NCBI GenBank assembly: GCA_022496805.1
Contig: CM040093.1
Coordinates: 14,114,213 to 14,178,212 of the forward strand
DNA length: 64,000 bases
Direction: 5' to 3'
Origin: Pohlia nutans
Lineage: Eukaryota > Streptophyta > Bryopsida > Bryales > Mniaceae
The notes under the pieces are model-generated. The model was not told the DNA's origin. It ran no database searches and was given only the letters and a program-made list of their open reading frames with translations. Positions 22,030 through 33,706 of the stretch are shown piece after piece. Numbering within the stretch: position 1 is the stretch's first letter; every line of letters starts with the position of its first letter. A program made the position numbers and the translations under genes.

Positions 22030-22730
22030 TTCAAATCATTGAGCAATTTGAGTCCTATGGTTCGAGCTCTTGTTTTTTTTCTTTTTTCTCGGGCCCGTTG
22101 GCCCACAAGCCCGCCCTTCAAATTTCTCTGCCCGCATGTAATTACAACTGCCCCTGCGTCTTCACTTGAGCCTGTCCCAGCCGTCCCGCCACGTCAGCGC
22201 CTGTGGGCCGCTCGATCATCTGCTACGATCGGAGGGCGGGGAGCCGCTGTGCCGGCGAGACAACCTGCGGTTTCCGCGCCTGAGGAACGCGGGATACTGG
22301 CGGATTTCTGGAACGCCCTGGCTGTTAAACGCCAGGGAATGCGCCCTTGAAGGTACTGAACAATATTTGTCAACGTTGGCAGGCCCGCCACCACCGTCAT
22401 TTTAATCGAAACCGTCGACTGGAGTAGGATCGACGATCGATGATAAGTTTCAGGACTTTTCACGTGGTGGGACGACTTTTTAAGCACAATTTCCGTGCTC
22501 CCAGGCTAACTCGATCTGCACGCACCTCGAGTGGCCCGAGACCGATTGAGTCCTTAACTTGGTTGCATGGAAGGCAAGGAGCACTACCCATGGCATAGAA
22601 GATGGACAAATGGACCAGCGTTGCGGTTTTGTGGTTGAAGGATCGATTGGAGCAGGCACAGCTAGCAGGCTTGATCGATCGATGACTTTGTGCTGCAATG
22701 GGAGGACCAGAATGTGATCCCCCCCGCCGC
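22030..22730. other. GC-rich island, no recognised gene
   Basis: This part is clearly GC-richer than its surroundings. The plus frame at 22039-22350 ends EERGILADFWNALAVKRQ and could be an exon, but no family is recognised. GATCGATCGATG repeats occur at about 22672 and 22868. It may be a promoter/first exon of an unrecognised gene. Confidence 0.3.
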
Positions 22731-23640
22731 TCTAGGCTGTGATATATGGATGCCGGTGGTCATATGATGGTTGCAGATTGATTTCTCCTCTTTCTGGCTG
22801 ACTAGCTTGCTTTCGGGCTATCGACCCAGCCAGGACCTGAAGCCATCGATCTCGGTTCCAGCGCTTGATCGATCGATGTCTTGGCCGTAATTAGTGGCTA
22901 GTGTTCAGCACTGGATTAATTTTCAGATGATCTATGCGATCTCTGGAACCTATTCCAATGTTGATTACCACCACTGACTGTATACGCAAATTTGTGCTCA
23001 AGGTGTAAGTTGCTACATTCAGCCTGCTTCGAAATCCTCTGCAGATTTCCCATCCATCAGCACACAACTTCTGTGCATAGATACAGTTGTCCCTCTCAAT
23101 TATGACATGTTTGGGAAGGCTTAACTTCAAGATGGCACACGTGGACTAATCACAAAAATGACTTGTCAATTTTTGTCACATGTGTATTGATTGAAACAGT
23201 AACATCGTCATATTATGGAGGGTAGAACGTATAGCTCGAGATGAGTTCTGTTGTTTCTTGATGTTTATTATTATTATCATTATTTTGGGTGGGGGGCCGG
23301 GCCCCATTTTCGTTTCTCGTCAAGGTGTTCCAAAGGAAATTTGGTGATCCAGTCTAGTCCTTGCTCTTTCAATGTCTAATGTAAATTCTGAATGGTTTTA
23401 CCTATCAGTAACTTTCATATTACATTCAATCATAAGCGATACTTAAGAGACCAAACAAGGATTAAGCATAGTTACTTAGTTGCTGTGTCCACTCGAAATA
23501 TTGTTTGCAAACAGATCGATGCAGCTGGGACAACATTTTCATCCCAGAATTTTCTCAAAAACCCTGACCGTTATGTTTCAAAATCCTTCCAGTGGATGAA
23601 TCTTGTGGGTTGTCCTGAATAACTGAAGCAAACTGCGTGG

Positions 23641-23982
23641 AAGATGTCAACGATTCCAGACCGCGTCTCTGACATCGAAGACTGTGCTGTTGACATTGCT
23701 GCACCTTCCGTGCTAGCACTTCAAGAATCTATTCCCGAAGGATCTCTTCTCCCGGGGTAATTCTAGTGCAATTACTTCAGCTTAAAACTCTTGATTCCGG
23801 AATTTAGATTGATTTTTTATTTGACCTGCTCTCGGTGATGCTTTTAGACGCCCATTCACACTAGGGGGTCGGAACTTTCAGAGCTATCATTGCACGTAAA
23901 CCTGTGAGACGAATTCAGATCAATTACACGGGACGTTTGCGACCGGTTCGATCTGTGAGGTACGGTCGAGTAATCAACCTCG
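23641..23982 (+). CDS. possible two-exon gene start, unrecognised
   Basis: ATG at 23644 opens 38 codons (MSTIPDRVSDIEDCAVDIAA...) up to TAA/GTAATT at about 23757. A second open block, 23861-23980 after an AG at 23859-23860, reads TFRAIIARKPVRRIQINYTG and ends at a GTACGG donor. The two do not join in a common phase as drawn, so the model is weak. No family is recognised. Confidence 0.2.
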
Positions 23983-23999
23983 CTCGCATTTCTCCTTCG

Positions 24000-26390
24000 T
24001 TACTCAGTCCTTTTTCTGGCTCCTTTGTTTTCGAAATGATGTCTGTCTACGTCCTCAGTTAGAGTTACGTACTCCACTCGTTCGGAACCCCAGTGGGGTC
24101 CCTATTAGTATGTACGTGTGTTCCTGTTCATTTATCATTGTTGATGTTTAATGCTCAATTTCTTTTCATATCTTGGAACTTGTAAGGTAGTTTTGGAAGC
24201 GCCTATTGAAGCCGCTACTTTCAAGCCATAGCTTGCCGTTTTGCCTCCCAATTCTAGGAATTCAATGAGTTATGGTTGGTTTAGATTTTTGCCTTAGGGT
24301 TTGTAGGGTTTGAAGGTTAGACGGGATCGGATGGTATAAAAGCCTTGCGGAACGAAATTTGAAACCCTAGAGCTTCAACCGATCGCTTTGATCGCAGTGG
24401 GGTGGTGTCTGTACAGGTCACAATGTAGGGCAGGGACAGTCTTCACTGATTATGGCTATTAGTGTGTGTTGGCAATTAGTGTCACAAGAAATTAGTGTGA
24501 TTATTTTGTAAATTTTGGATTTAGTTGACTTGTTTTGAAATAGAATTTTAGGGATGAATTTGAAATCTACTGTAGTACTTAAAGTGTTTGTTGGATTTTT
24601 AGAAGAATTCTGCTTGTATACCAACTTTGTAGACTTTGTATTGTGTGGTGAGAATTGACTTAGTTGAAATTTCTTTTTATGTATGATCTCACATACAAAA
24701 AATAAATTCCTTTAAATAAGATTATTTGAAATCCTTCCATTTTTATATTTAACAAACATTAATTTTGATAATAAGAAAGGTTAAAGATTAATAGCAATTA
24801 GCGTCATATAATAAAAATTTCAGCTTCTGTAAATCCCAACTTATTGAAACTACACCGATTATTGCCATTATTGTGAGTCATAGTAGTTCAATATTCTCAT
24901 AGTAATTGTGGTATTAAAATTGATTCACTTTAATTGAGAATTCTCACAGTGAGTAGTGAAGATTGTGTGTAAAGTCTCACACTAATTGAGGATTGGTGGG
25001 AATCTCAGATTGATTTTGTGACTCATAGTAGTGGAAATAATTACTAGGCCTCCTTCATAAAAATGCTTGTAGGAATAATTTAGAGAGGTCTATCCTGAAG
25101 TAAGTCTCTATTTTTTTTAGTTTGCCACAATAGGAAATACGAGCATTCTCTAGAGGTTGAACTTTGCATGGAAGGTGTTGAGTTGAATGTTGCTACAGAG
25201 CCATCATTCTTCACTATTAAAGAATGATGCTTCTACATTAGCACTACCTATAGAAAAGGGTAGAAAAGGGATGAAGCCATGGCAGTTCAAGAAAGTTATG
25301 CCTAAAGTTACATGTATGGATAACTTCATGAGATTGAGGGCACATTCCACCTCCACTTGGGTTTTTATTACAATAAATGGCTATTAGGTAGTGTCCAATG
25401 AGAATGATGTCTTTGAGAGTGCTATGTTCCTTCCAGGTGATGAGAGTGACATAAGGTGTCATGCCATGTTTATTATAAAATTGTCATTTATCATTGGAAC
25501 ACTACATCGAGAAGGTTTACATGAAGTTTTATCATTTTTAAATTTACAGTAATTTTTTTCTTACATGGACACTACTAGTATATATCCAAAAAGTCAAATA
25601 GTGCTGAGAAATAGTGTTACAGACACTAAATAGCCCATTTAGTGTAGTAAAACATTACTCGTTGAATGGTGTATTTTGTGTCCGAGGAGAATTGATGTTT
25701 TTTACCACAATTCGTTCAAAGGTAAAGAGAAACAATCATGTCCCTTAACACTACATAGGAGTTTGCCACTTGTCATCCTTACTTTCATTGAGAGTGCCAT
25801 GTTCTTTCCAAGTAATGAGAGTGACATGAGGTAGCATGCCATATTTATTATAAAGTTGCCATATGCCGTTGGAACACTACATTCATTTTTTTCTTACAAG
25901 AACACTATATCTTCCTAAAATGAAATAGTGTTCAGGTTTAAAAATAGTATCTTGAGACACTAAATACGACATTCAGTGTTGTGAAAAGACCGACAAGAAG
26001 ACCCCACATGACGAACTAGATTAGTTTGTGAGTTCTTTTTGGCTTCTCTAGTCTAAGTTGACTGTGATTCTACTCGTGTTTATTTGTTTACTTACAATTA
26101 TGCATGTCACTGAAGTAAATTTCAATTGATTACCTCCTTCGTGTCTCTCATAGGTACATATGATTATCCTTGCATGTACCTGAGATGAACATATGACGGC
26201 GTGGTGTCCCCTTTGCAGCAGTGGCCCCATTAATCTTTTGCTATTTCTGATGTGATGACTGACTGACTTATGTGTCTTGTCCTTGATTTCAATCACCATA
26301 ACATTCAATAGGGTAGCCTTCATACCCACTGCCTTTTCTTCATGCACTTTGTTCATCACCTTGAGCCTCAACCTGTTCACATAGCTACTG
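24000..26390. other. non-coding, MITE-derived sequence
   Basis: CTACACCGATTATTGCCATTATTGTGAG at 24850 is one end of the family described at 45053. The sequence at 25384-25640 and 25652-25985 consists of two adjacent copies of the family found at 1020-1376, the second with CATTTAGTGTAGT / ACTAAATACGACATTCAGTG ends. No gene was identified. Confidence 0.5.
25652..25985. mobile_element. MITE, same family as the kinase-intron element
   Basis: The interior (CACAATTCGTTCAAAGGTAAAGAG..., GAGAGTGACATGAGGTAGCATGCC) is the reverse complement of 1080-1345 with about 20% change by eye. Ends contain ACTAAATA...TTTAGTGTAGT. Confidence 0.55.
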
Positions 26391-26535
26391 ATGAAATATT
26401 GTTGGGTGTGGAATATTCCACATCATCTACTATAGAACCCAGGTAGAAACAGTGCATGCTACTGAATGTTATGACATAATTGTTAACAGAAGGCATTGAT
26501 TCAGTTCTGTTTAGCAGGAGCGTGCATTATTCATC

Positions 26536-27936
26536 ATGCAAGCGCTTCCTGGTCAAGCGGGGCCTCCGGGGCCACCGGGGCCACAGGGGCCACCGGGGCC
26601 ACCTGGTCAAGCGGGGCCTCCGGGGCCACAGGGGCCACCGGGGCCACCGGGGCCTCAGTGGCTTGGTCTGGATGAGATTTTGGAGGGAGACCCCCTTGTA
26701 CCTCACCTGCGAAAGGGCCAACCTACTGACATTCCAGGTCAGTCATGTTTTTCCCCTTTTACGTTTCTTGAACTTTCCTCAAATAAATATTCTTTTGAAA
26801 ATCCCTAATATATAATCTATCATCAATTATAAAAGAATTTTCATGTTTAACATCAAATTTTATCAATAACTATTGGTTAGTGCAATTGAAGATTCAACCA
26901 TGGACATTTGATCTATAAATCATAGTATCTGATTTTTACTTGGAAATCATTTCTAAATTATTCTTCCAAGCTGCATTTTATAGTACATTTTAAAAAATTC
27001 GAACTCCACCAAAGTCCTTAATAGATTAAATGCACGTAACCTCACTTGTGTTCACAACTTTGATAGTTGGAAGTTTGCCAATTAGATATATACACAACAT
27101 GATAGATTCTAAGGATATACATGTGTTAGTGCATTTAATTGCATGTTTCTAAGGATATATATATATCTGTGTGTGTGTGTGTGTGTATGAAAAGAAGTGT
27201 CATGTGCAATTACTAAAAGTGTTGCTAGAGAGGATTGAGTGGACCTAATTTAAAATTAGGTACATATGTTGAAGTTCACATTTGTTCTTGCAAATATATT
27301 GATGAGTAACATAACTACACCTAAAGTAGGAGCACCCAAGTCCGACAGTGTACCCAATTTCAATAATTTTTAGACCATACATTGATTTTAGAACGCAAAG
27401 CTAAGCACATCATACGGTCCTTGTTGTTTGTTGACCAAAATGATAAGCTATCTATAGTCTACCTAGATTTACGTTCTAGAAAGAGTATCGTGTCTAAAAA
27501 TTATCGGAATTGCGTACATTGTTGGTTTTGGGTGCTCCTACTTTAATTTGAATGGGGTCTTATATAGATCCCCATGACAATCTTTGATGAGGAATACGTA
27601 TTGAATTTGAAAATGTACACAACATCAACATCAAAACGTATGTCCATTTTAGATCATTTACCAAAAATTTGTATGACTTTTATATAGTGTCTAAATATGA
27701 CATACTCAGGTGCATTAGAATCTCCTTGTAACTGCTGACAAGAATTTAAAAAGTAATGGCTAGTAATTTGATGATAGGAACTATACTCAATTCTTAAAAT
27801 GTCTGAATTAGACGTAGTTACCTTGACGACTGGCTGGACTTCTGTCCAGATATCACTGCAATCCCAGCGCAGCCTGCAATCCAAGCTCCAGGACCTGCAC
27901 CACCGGTACAGCGTCCATAATTCCCACCAAGGATGA
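26536..27936 (+). CDS. collagen-like Gly-Pro-Pro protein, two-exon model
   Basis: Exon 1 from ATG 26536 (after an AG at 26517-26518) to 26737 encodes eleven Gly-X-Y triplets, mostly GPP and GPQ, starting at GQAGPPGPP and ending GPQ. It is followed by [17 protein letters not shown] and a GTCAGT donor. Exon 2, 27818-27936 after an AG, joins in phase 1 and gives a 39-residue tail containing [19 protein letters not shown], a likely short coiled coil, then TGA. Total about 106 aa. Collagen-type repeats are not normal in plants. The repeat could also be a GC-rich 9-bp minisatellite that happens to be open: the minus strand is open too. The splice model is my own, from phase and motifs only; upstream exons may exist. 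Confidence 0.35.
26558..26658 (+). repeat. GC-rich 9-bp/54-bp minisatellite
   Basis: Units of GGGCCACCG and GGGCCACAG repeat, and the larger block starting GGTCAAGCGGGGCCTCCGGG occurs twice (26551 and 26604). Very high GC in AT-rich surroundings. Confidence 0.85.
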
Positions 27937-28024
27937 ACCAATTTACAGACGAGGTCATTATTTTCAATTAGCGGCAGAACACTTGTAATTGTCCTTGGCA
28001 GGTTTCTTTTTGGTAAGCGGGACT

Positions 28025-28197
28025 CACTACAAGGAGAAGGCGTCACTTTTCACTTGGTAGGTGAGTCGAATGGCGCCACTTCAGAGTCACTGCTCAGGCG
28101 CTCAAGATTTGGTGAGTGTGATTCGTCACGTAAGATAAGTGAGTACAGTGAACTTTGACACTGTTTTCAGTGAGAAGCGACACCTTTGCTAGTAGTG
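28025..28197. mobile_element. CACTA-type MITE, 173 bp
   Basis: Ends CACTACAAGGAGAAGGCGTC and ...TTTGCTAGTAGTG, flanked by ACT on both sides (28022-28024 and 28198-28200), a 3-bp target duplication as expected for CACTA (En/Spm) transposons. Second copy at 33195. Confidence 0.75.
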
Positions 28198-28310
28198 ACT
28201 TCTTACTACTACCGTTGTGCAAGACTTCTTTTTGTTAAGCAGAATCATACTATTTTGATGTTTGAAAGGAAGCTTGGTATTTTTGTATCGTTACTGTATT
28301 GTACTTTAAG

Positions 28311-28560
28311 CCCTAACCATCCAACCATGCATATTTTGCTTGTTGTACTGAAGCAAACTTCGTTTTCTCATCCGTCATGCATATTTTACAGTGTGAATTT
28401 TTTATGGGAAATTAGCTTCATGCATGTGTGATCCGATTAGAAAGGGGACGATTGTGGAATTTTTATGCCTCATTTCATGTTATGGCGATTCACCAAAAAT
28501 TTCGAAGATTTAGTTACCTTAATTCTAGGCTAAAAATTGTCCCTGCACTGAGAATAACGA
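28311..28560 (+). mobile_element. left-part fragment of the 33707 TTAA family
   Basis: CCAACCATGCATATTTTGCTTG...TCATGCATATTTTACAGTGTGAATTTTTTATGG matches 33718-33910. Ends are missing or decayed. Confidence 0.55.
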
Positions 28561-28599
28561 AATCAATGTTGTCCTCACTCTCCATTGCTAAACTGACTG

Positions 28600-29660
28600 C
28601 TCTATGGCATTTGCAGGCCTGGAAATTATTTACTAGAACTAGATCTTTGTTTGTTTGTTTTTTTGGTTAAGAAAATGAAAAATAAATTCATTGAAAGAAA
28701 CTCCAAGTGAATGAAAAATCTACACTAATTCTTCCAAAGCTTGGAAGAATTCAACAAAAAGCTTTAGTTAGTTCTGGGCCATTTTGAGGTATCATGTGTT
28801 ATGTTTTACTTGGTTGGGACCCGGAAAACAAACATAACAATGGACATATCTAGTGCCCATGACCAAATGATTTCAAAATAGAGGGGAATTATTATTGATT
28901 CCTTCCAAATTGGTTTGTTGTGATTCTAAGAGTCACATTCTCAAAGAGAGAGCCTACTTGTTGGTTGATCATTGGTATAATTAGTAGAATTTTATTGTCT
29001 TGTTTAGTTCAAGATAGATTACTACTAGTAGTAAGCACTATAGATTGGGGGTGTCAAAAGTGCGAGCTTGTAAAGAGAGACTTTGCAACGAGAATTCTAT
29101 TTATTGTCGTAAGACACTCTCAAAAAAATCTATATAAAACACTTGTTTTGTTAAATGTGCATGTGCCACATGAAATGGGCACATGCCTATATTTTTGCAT
29201 GCTTGAAGAAAGTAGAGTCATAATTTAACTTGTTGAGAATGAAAGGATTATTGAATTTCACATTCAATTGCATACAATTTAGTTCACGCATTCATAACAA
29301 CCAAAAATATACAACTTTATTGGGAAGTTTGTAAAACATAAATTAAAAATTTTGAAGTCTTTATTACAATATTTCAATATCAACATTAATCATTAGGATA
29401 TTGTGCAACATTTGTCATCTCTATATGAAGATATCCTACTTGTTGCTACTATATAACCTCCAAATGGTGATACATCCACGTGTCCACTCCTTGCAATCAA
29501 ACATTTTTGACAAGAGAAGTTAGGATGGTAGGCTTGAGCCCACCCGCCACCTTCATAGAAAAATATAGAAGATGGTAGGCATGAGCTCACCCTCCTTTTA
29601 CAATCAATTTTGTGAAAGAGTTGCATATGTTTTTAAAATTGAGAAATTTGTGCAAAAAGG
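28600..29660. other. non-coding stretch
   Basis: Short open frames only; no recognisable motif or element ends. A short duplicated phrase (GGATGGTAGGCTTGAGCCCACC / GATGGTAGGCATGAGCTCACC) occurs at 29522 and 29571. Confidence 0.4.
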
Positions 29661-29671
29661 GGTGAACACAT

Positions 29672-30945
29672 GGAACACCCAATTCGCTAATTTTGCACTT
29701 GGCCGTATAATCATGCACTTGGCTCCCAACCGCATTAAAAAATTTGTTTGAATTTTTTTCTAAAAAACAGCGATTTTTGTCATTTTACAATCCCTTACGT
29801 TGTAAAGAAACGATTATTTAATTTATTTTGTATCTTTATCTTTACCTTTTATTTTATCTTTATCTTTATCTTTTCTTTTCTTTTCTTTTATCTTGTATTT
29901 TTTGCTTGTCTTCTTTCTTGTCTTCCTCTTGTCTTCCTTCTTCTTTTTCTTCTTGTCTTCCTTTTTTCTTTCTTCACCTTGCTATTTCTGGAGTTTAAAC
30001 GTTAAGAAAATTTTTAAAAAAAACTAAAATCAGGGAGCAGCCGATGGCTGAATCCAATACATGCCAAAAAATAAATAAATAAATAAATAAAAATTTGACT
30101 TCCGGATTTTTCGGACAGAGAGGGTCCGCGCGCGCGGACCCTACTCTAATTTTGACCCACTTTCCCTCCCTCCTCTTTCCGTCTTTTTTCCCTCTTTCCT
30201 ATATAAACCCTCCCTCACTCTCTTTCCCTCACTCTCCCTCTCTCTCTTTCCCTCACTCTCCCTCTCTCCTCCCTCTTCCCTCTTCCTCCTTTATATTGAG
30301 AAGGGAGAAGGGAGAGAGGGAGAAGGACAAGAGAGGAAAAGGGGAGGAAGGAGAGTGTGAAGGAGTGAGAGTGAGGGAGGGTTTATATAAGGGAGAAGGG
30401 GGAGTGAGGGAGGGAGGAAGGGTCAAAATTAGAGTAGGGTCCGCGCGCGCGGACCCTCTCTGTCCGAAAAATCCGGAAGTCAAAAAATTTAATTTAATTT
30501 AATTTAATTTAATTTTTTAAAAATTCTTGCCTGTATTGGATTCAGCCATCGGCTGCTCCCTGATTTTAGTTTTTTTTTAAAATTTTCTTAACGTTTAAAC
30601 TCCAGAAATGGCAAGGTGAAGAAAAAAAAAAGGAAGACAAGAAGAAAAAGAAGAAGGAAGACAAGAGGAAGACAAGAAAGAAGACAAACAAAAAATACAA
30701 GATAAAATAAAATAAAAGATAAAGATAAAGATAAAATAAAAGGTAAAGATAAAGATAAAGATAAAATAAAAGGTAAAGATAAGGATACAAAATAAATTAA
30801 ATAATTTTTTCTTTACAATGTAGGGATTGTAGAAAGTCAAAAATCACTGTTTTTTAGAAAAGAATTCAATTTTTTTTTTTAAAGCCAAATTTGCTCATGA
30901 AATGAGTGCACTTGGCCAAGTGCAAAATTAGGGAATTGGGTGTTA
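29672..30945. mobile_element. 1.27-kb foldback element
   Basis: The left arm starts AACACCCAATTCGCTAATTT and the right arm ends AAATTAGGGAATTGGGTGTT. Arms of about 400 bp run inward through AATTTATTTTGTATC, long CTTTATCTTTATC / GATAAAGATAAAG tracts and CCGATGGCTGAATCCAATAC. A second, inner foldback (30097-30481) lies in the middle. No transposase; open frames in it are low-complexity shadows. Confidence 0.85.
30097..30481. mobile_element. inner foldback with GGTCCGCGCGCGCGGACC ends
   Basis: GACTTCCGGATTTTTCGGAC begins the left arm and is repeated inverted at the right (to 30481). Each arm contains AGGGTCCGCGCGCGCGGACCCT, itself a perfect palindrome with a (CG)n core (30120-30141, 30438-30459). 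The middle is a purine/pyrimidine-biased stretch (CCCTC-type left, GAGGG-type right). Probably a separate MITE inserted into the outer foldback. Confidence 0.8.
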
Positions 30946-31498
30946 TGGTTAGATTTTTTTAAATGAAATTTTTAAATGAAAGGCCGGGGTGGGCACATCC
31001 TTCGTGGAAAAAAATTCCAGCCCCTTCGTGGAAAAATTCTCATTTTTTCAAACTTACTACAAGGGAATTGGACACATGTCCACCCGGTTGGGGGGTGCAC
31101 TCTACATTATGTTTGAGAGTTAAGTGCGTTCATGACTCCCTCTAAAAACCCCTTGTATACAAAGGATTATATGTCTAAAACCCTTTGTATACAAATCTAT
31201 TCTGTCCTAAATATATGTATAATGTAAGTATACGTCAATATTTCCAACTCTAAATATGTTTATTGTATGTATATGTAATATGGCAATATTCAAATTAATA
31301 CCCCTTTTGTGCACTCTCGTATAAGTACAAATTAATACCCCTTCAAAAGCAAATATCAAAAAGTGCGGGGGTGGACAAATTTCTGGCAAAATTTTCTTCT
31401 TCAATAACTTGCCACAACCGATCAAGTGCGTTCACAACGCGATCCATGACATCGAGAGCGGGGATCCCAAGTGGGGAGACTTTTGACGCGAAGCAGAT

Positions 31499-31799
31499 TC
31501 GAGCGGAGCTGGAAACCCTGGGATTCATCCGATCCACCACCGCAACTTGGTGCAGCTGCATACATTTTCGAATCTGACTCGCTGGTGTACAAATTCATGC
31601 CGAGCGGAAGCTTGCAAAGTTGCAAGATGCACTCGATCAGATGGCCGCCATAAATTTGACGCTCTCACGGCCAGGATAGCATCGACTTCGGCTTGACAGC
31701 CATCGTCGCGGCCGTCATCGCCCTGCTCAAGGCCACCCACGCCACCACGATCGTCTTGGCTGGGACCATCAAATTCATTGCACCGGAGTATCACCATTG
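31499..31799 (+). pseudogene. LRR-type receptor kinase relic
   Basis: Pieces of a kinase in different frames: ELETLGFIR, then HRNLVQLHTF (about 31532-31562), then ESDSLVYKFMPSGSL (about 31571-31615), then IDFGLTAIVAAVIALLKATH with the DFG motif and TTIVLAGTIKFIAPEY with the APE motif, ending at TGA 31797-31799. Large parts (catalytic loop, C-lobe) are missing and at least two frameshifts occur, so it is not functional. GC-richer than flanks. The pattern matches LRR-RLK kinases in general. Confidence 0.7.
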
Positions 31800-32220
31800 A
31801 AGCATGAGGTAATTAAACCCCAAAAGGCTCAAACTGAACGACCCTGGTGGGAGGCACAGCCCGACGGAGAGCTTGCACAAGTTCGCAAAAATTCATGACG
31901 AACCAATACAATGTGCATAACTTTTCACGTGTAAAACCTTGTTGAATCTCTGCACTGCTTCAAGTGCAGTAGAAGCTGTCATCTTCCATGTTTATGATTT
32001 TGTGCCTAGAATTTGAACATTTGCCCTGTGGATTCTCTCTTGACTTGCTAGTAATCACCAATCTATTATTTCTGTTAGGTTGTCAGTCATCTGTGAGCGA
32101 AGGCTCGTTTGTGTCCTGATTGATATATTGATGTGGTGTGTGACCCAACTAGTTGCAATCTGACTTGGAAAATTATTGTCACTTTTTCCGGTTTTATTCA
32201 CAGTATGTTTACCTTCCATA
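31800..32220. other. non-coding stretch
   Basis: No gene or element ends seen. Confidence 0.4.
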
Positions 32221-32401
32221 ACTGTTAGTTTCATCCACCTTTATAGATGGAGTGACCAATGATCTGTAATTGAATGGGCTATTGAATCAAATAAACAATT
32301 ACAGGACACTATTGAATTGTGACTGCGTGAGTGCTTTTGATACTGTTCACCATGGTTAGTTGTTCTTGCTTAATGCCAACTGCCTCCATAGCTACTGATG
32401 T

Positions 32402-32840
32402 GATGTGGAATATCCCACATCATTTCATTGGGGAGATGAAATGATGTGGGATATTCCACATCATTCTGTTGGGGGAAGGCAGCAGTCATAGAGGCTTTTG
32501 AATGTTATGTGATGTGGAATATCCCACATCATTTCATTGGGGGGATGAAATGATGTGGGATATTCCACATCATTCTGTTGGGGGAAGGCATCAGTCATAG
32601 AGGCTTTTGAATGTTATGTGATGTGGAATATCCCACATCATTTCATTGGGGGGATGAAATGATGTGGGATATTCCACATCATTATGTTGGGGGAAGGCAG
32701 CAGTCATAGAGGCTTTTGAATGTTATGTGATGTGGAATATCCCACATCATTTCATTGGGCGGATGAAATGATGTGGGATATTCCACATCATTCTGTTGGA
32801 AGAAGGCAACAGTCACAGAGGCTACTGAATGTTATGTCGT
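32402..32840. repeat. four tandem 109-bp hairpin units
   Basis: Units begin at 32402, 32511, 32620 and 32729. Each contains a near-perfect hairpin: a 27-base arm GATGTGGAATATCCCACATC+ATTTCAT, a short G-rich loop (TTGGGGGG), and the inverted arm. Then comes a linker with GGAAGGCAGCAGTCATAGAGGC. The first 180 bases upstream (32225-32400) are the reverse complement of 6950-7115, so the array belongs to the element family at 6837-7140, where the hairpin is single. A fragment lies at 26398-26475. Confidence 0.9.
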
Positions 32841-32859
32841 TCTAATTCTGCTTAGAAGA

Positions 32860-33190
32860 TTTTTTTAAAATAAAAAAATAGCGTTCAAATAACATTGGTG
32901 TGAAAATGTTTAGTCCTTGTGTTAAAACAACATTGGTATCGTGAATGTGGTTTCAACATTGGTAGAAACAACATTTTCTACGATGATGTTTCGACAGTGT
33001 TTATGTTGTTTGAACACCCTTGCTAAAACAACATACCACCAAATTTTTGTTGAAACAATACTTTTGTCAAAATGTTGAACATGTTTGAACAGGGGTCTAG
33101 TACTAGTGTAACGATTCAGCAAAACATGAAACTCTAAAAACAAATCAGCAACATTACTCAATTACACATGAGTCACACGACAAATATGTG
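32860..33190. other. non-coding, short AACATTG repeats
   Basis: The phrases ACAACATTGGT, AACATTGGTAGAAACAACATT and GTTTGAAC recur several times, possibly a decayed satellite. No gene. Confidence 0.35.
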
Positions 33191-33194
33191 CCAA

Positions 33195-33373
33195 CACTAC
33201 AAGGAGAAGGTGTCGCTTTTCATTCCTTCTGTGAGTCAAACGGCGCCACTTCGCACTCAACAGTTTTTGGTTGGATTTGGTGGGTGCTATTCGTCACGTA
33301 GGACAAACGTGTAGAGTGAAAAGCGACAATGAACAGGATCCTCCAGAGTGAAACGACGCCTCTGCTTGTAGTG
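33195..33373. mobile_element. CACTA-type MITE, 179 bp
   Basis: CACTACAAGGAGAAGGTGTCG...GACGCCTCTGCTTGTAGTG with CAA on both sides (33192-33194, 33374-33376), a 3-bp duplication. The interior shares GGCGCCACTTC and ATTCGTCACGTA with the copy at 28025. Confidence 0.8.
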
Positions 33374-33706
33374 CAATTGAGACGAAAATGCACCTCAATT
33401 CACAAAATCCGTGCATCCGCAATCAAGAAGAAGTGCAGAGGATCATGATACACCACTGGAATGCAAGGACAGAAACACACATGTCGCTAAACCAAGAGAT
33501 TGCAGCACAAGCACTCAACAAGACATTAGCACCTCAACCCTGCAAATAGAACCCACAAAACCGAGCACAAAACATCTAGGACATCATGCAAACATTAGCC
33601 TCCCATCCAGATCATCGGCTTCAAAATATGACACCACGTTCAACCTCAAAGAAGCAAATATAACCCTACAAAATTGAACAAACACCACACACAAGAATCG
33701 CCTTAA

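Noticed and set aside
26527..26721. Trp-Pro-rich open frame on the minus strand of the collagen-like repeat
   Set aside because: Direct consequence of the 9-bp GC-rich repeat; no splice context.
30095..30502. Open frames in both directions across the inner foldback
   Set aside because: Low-complexity Ser/Pro or Gly/Glu products of the CCCTC/GAGGG tracts; mirrored by the palindrome.
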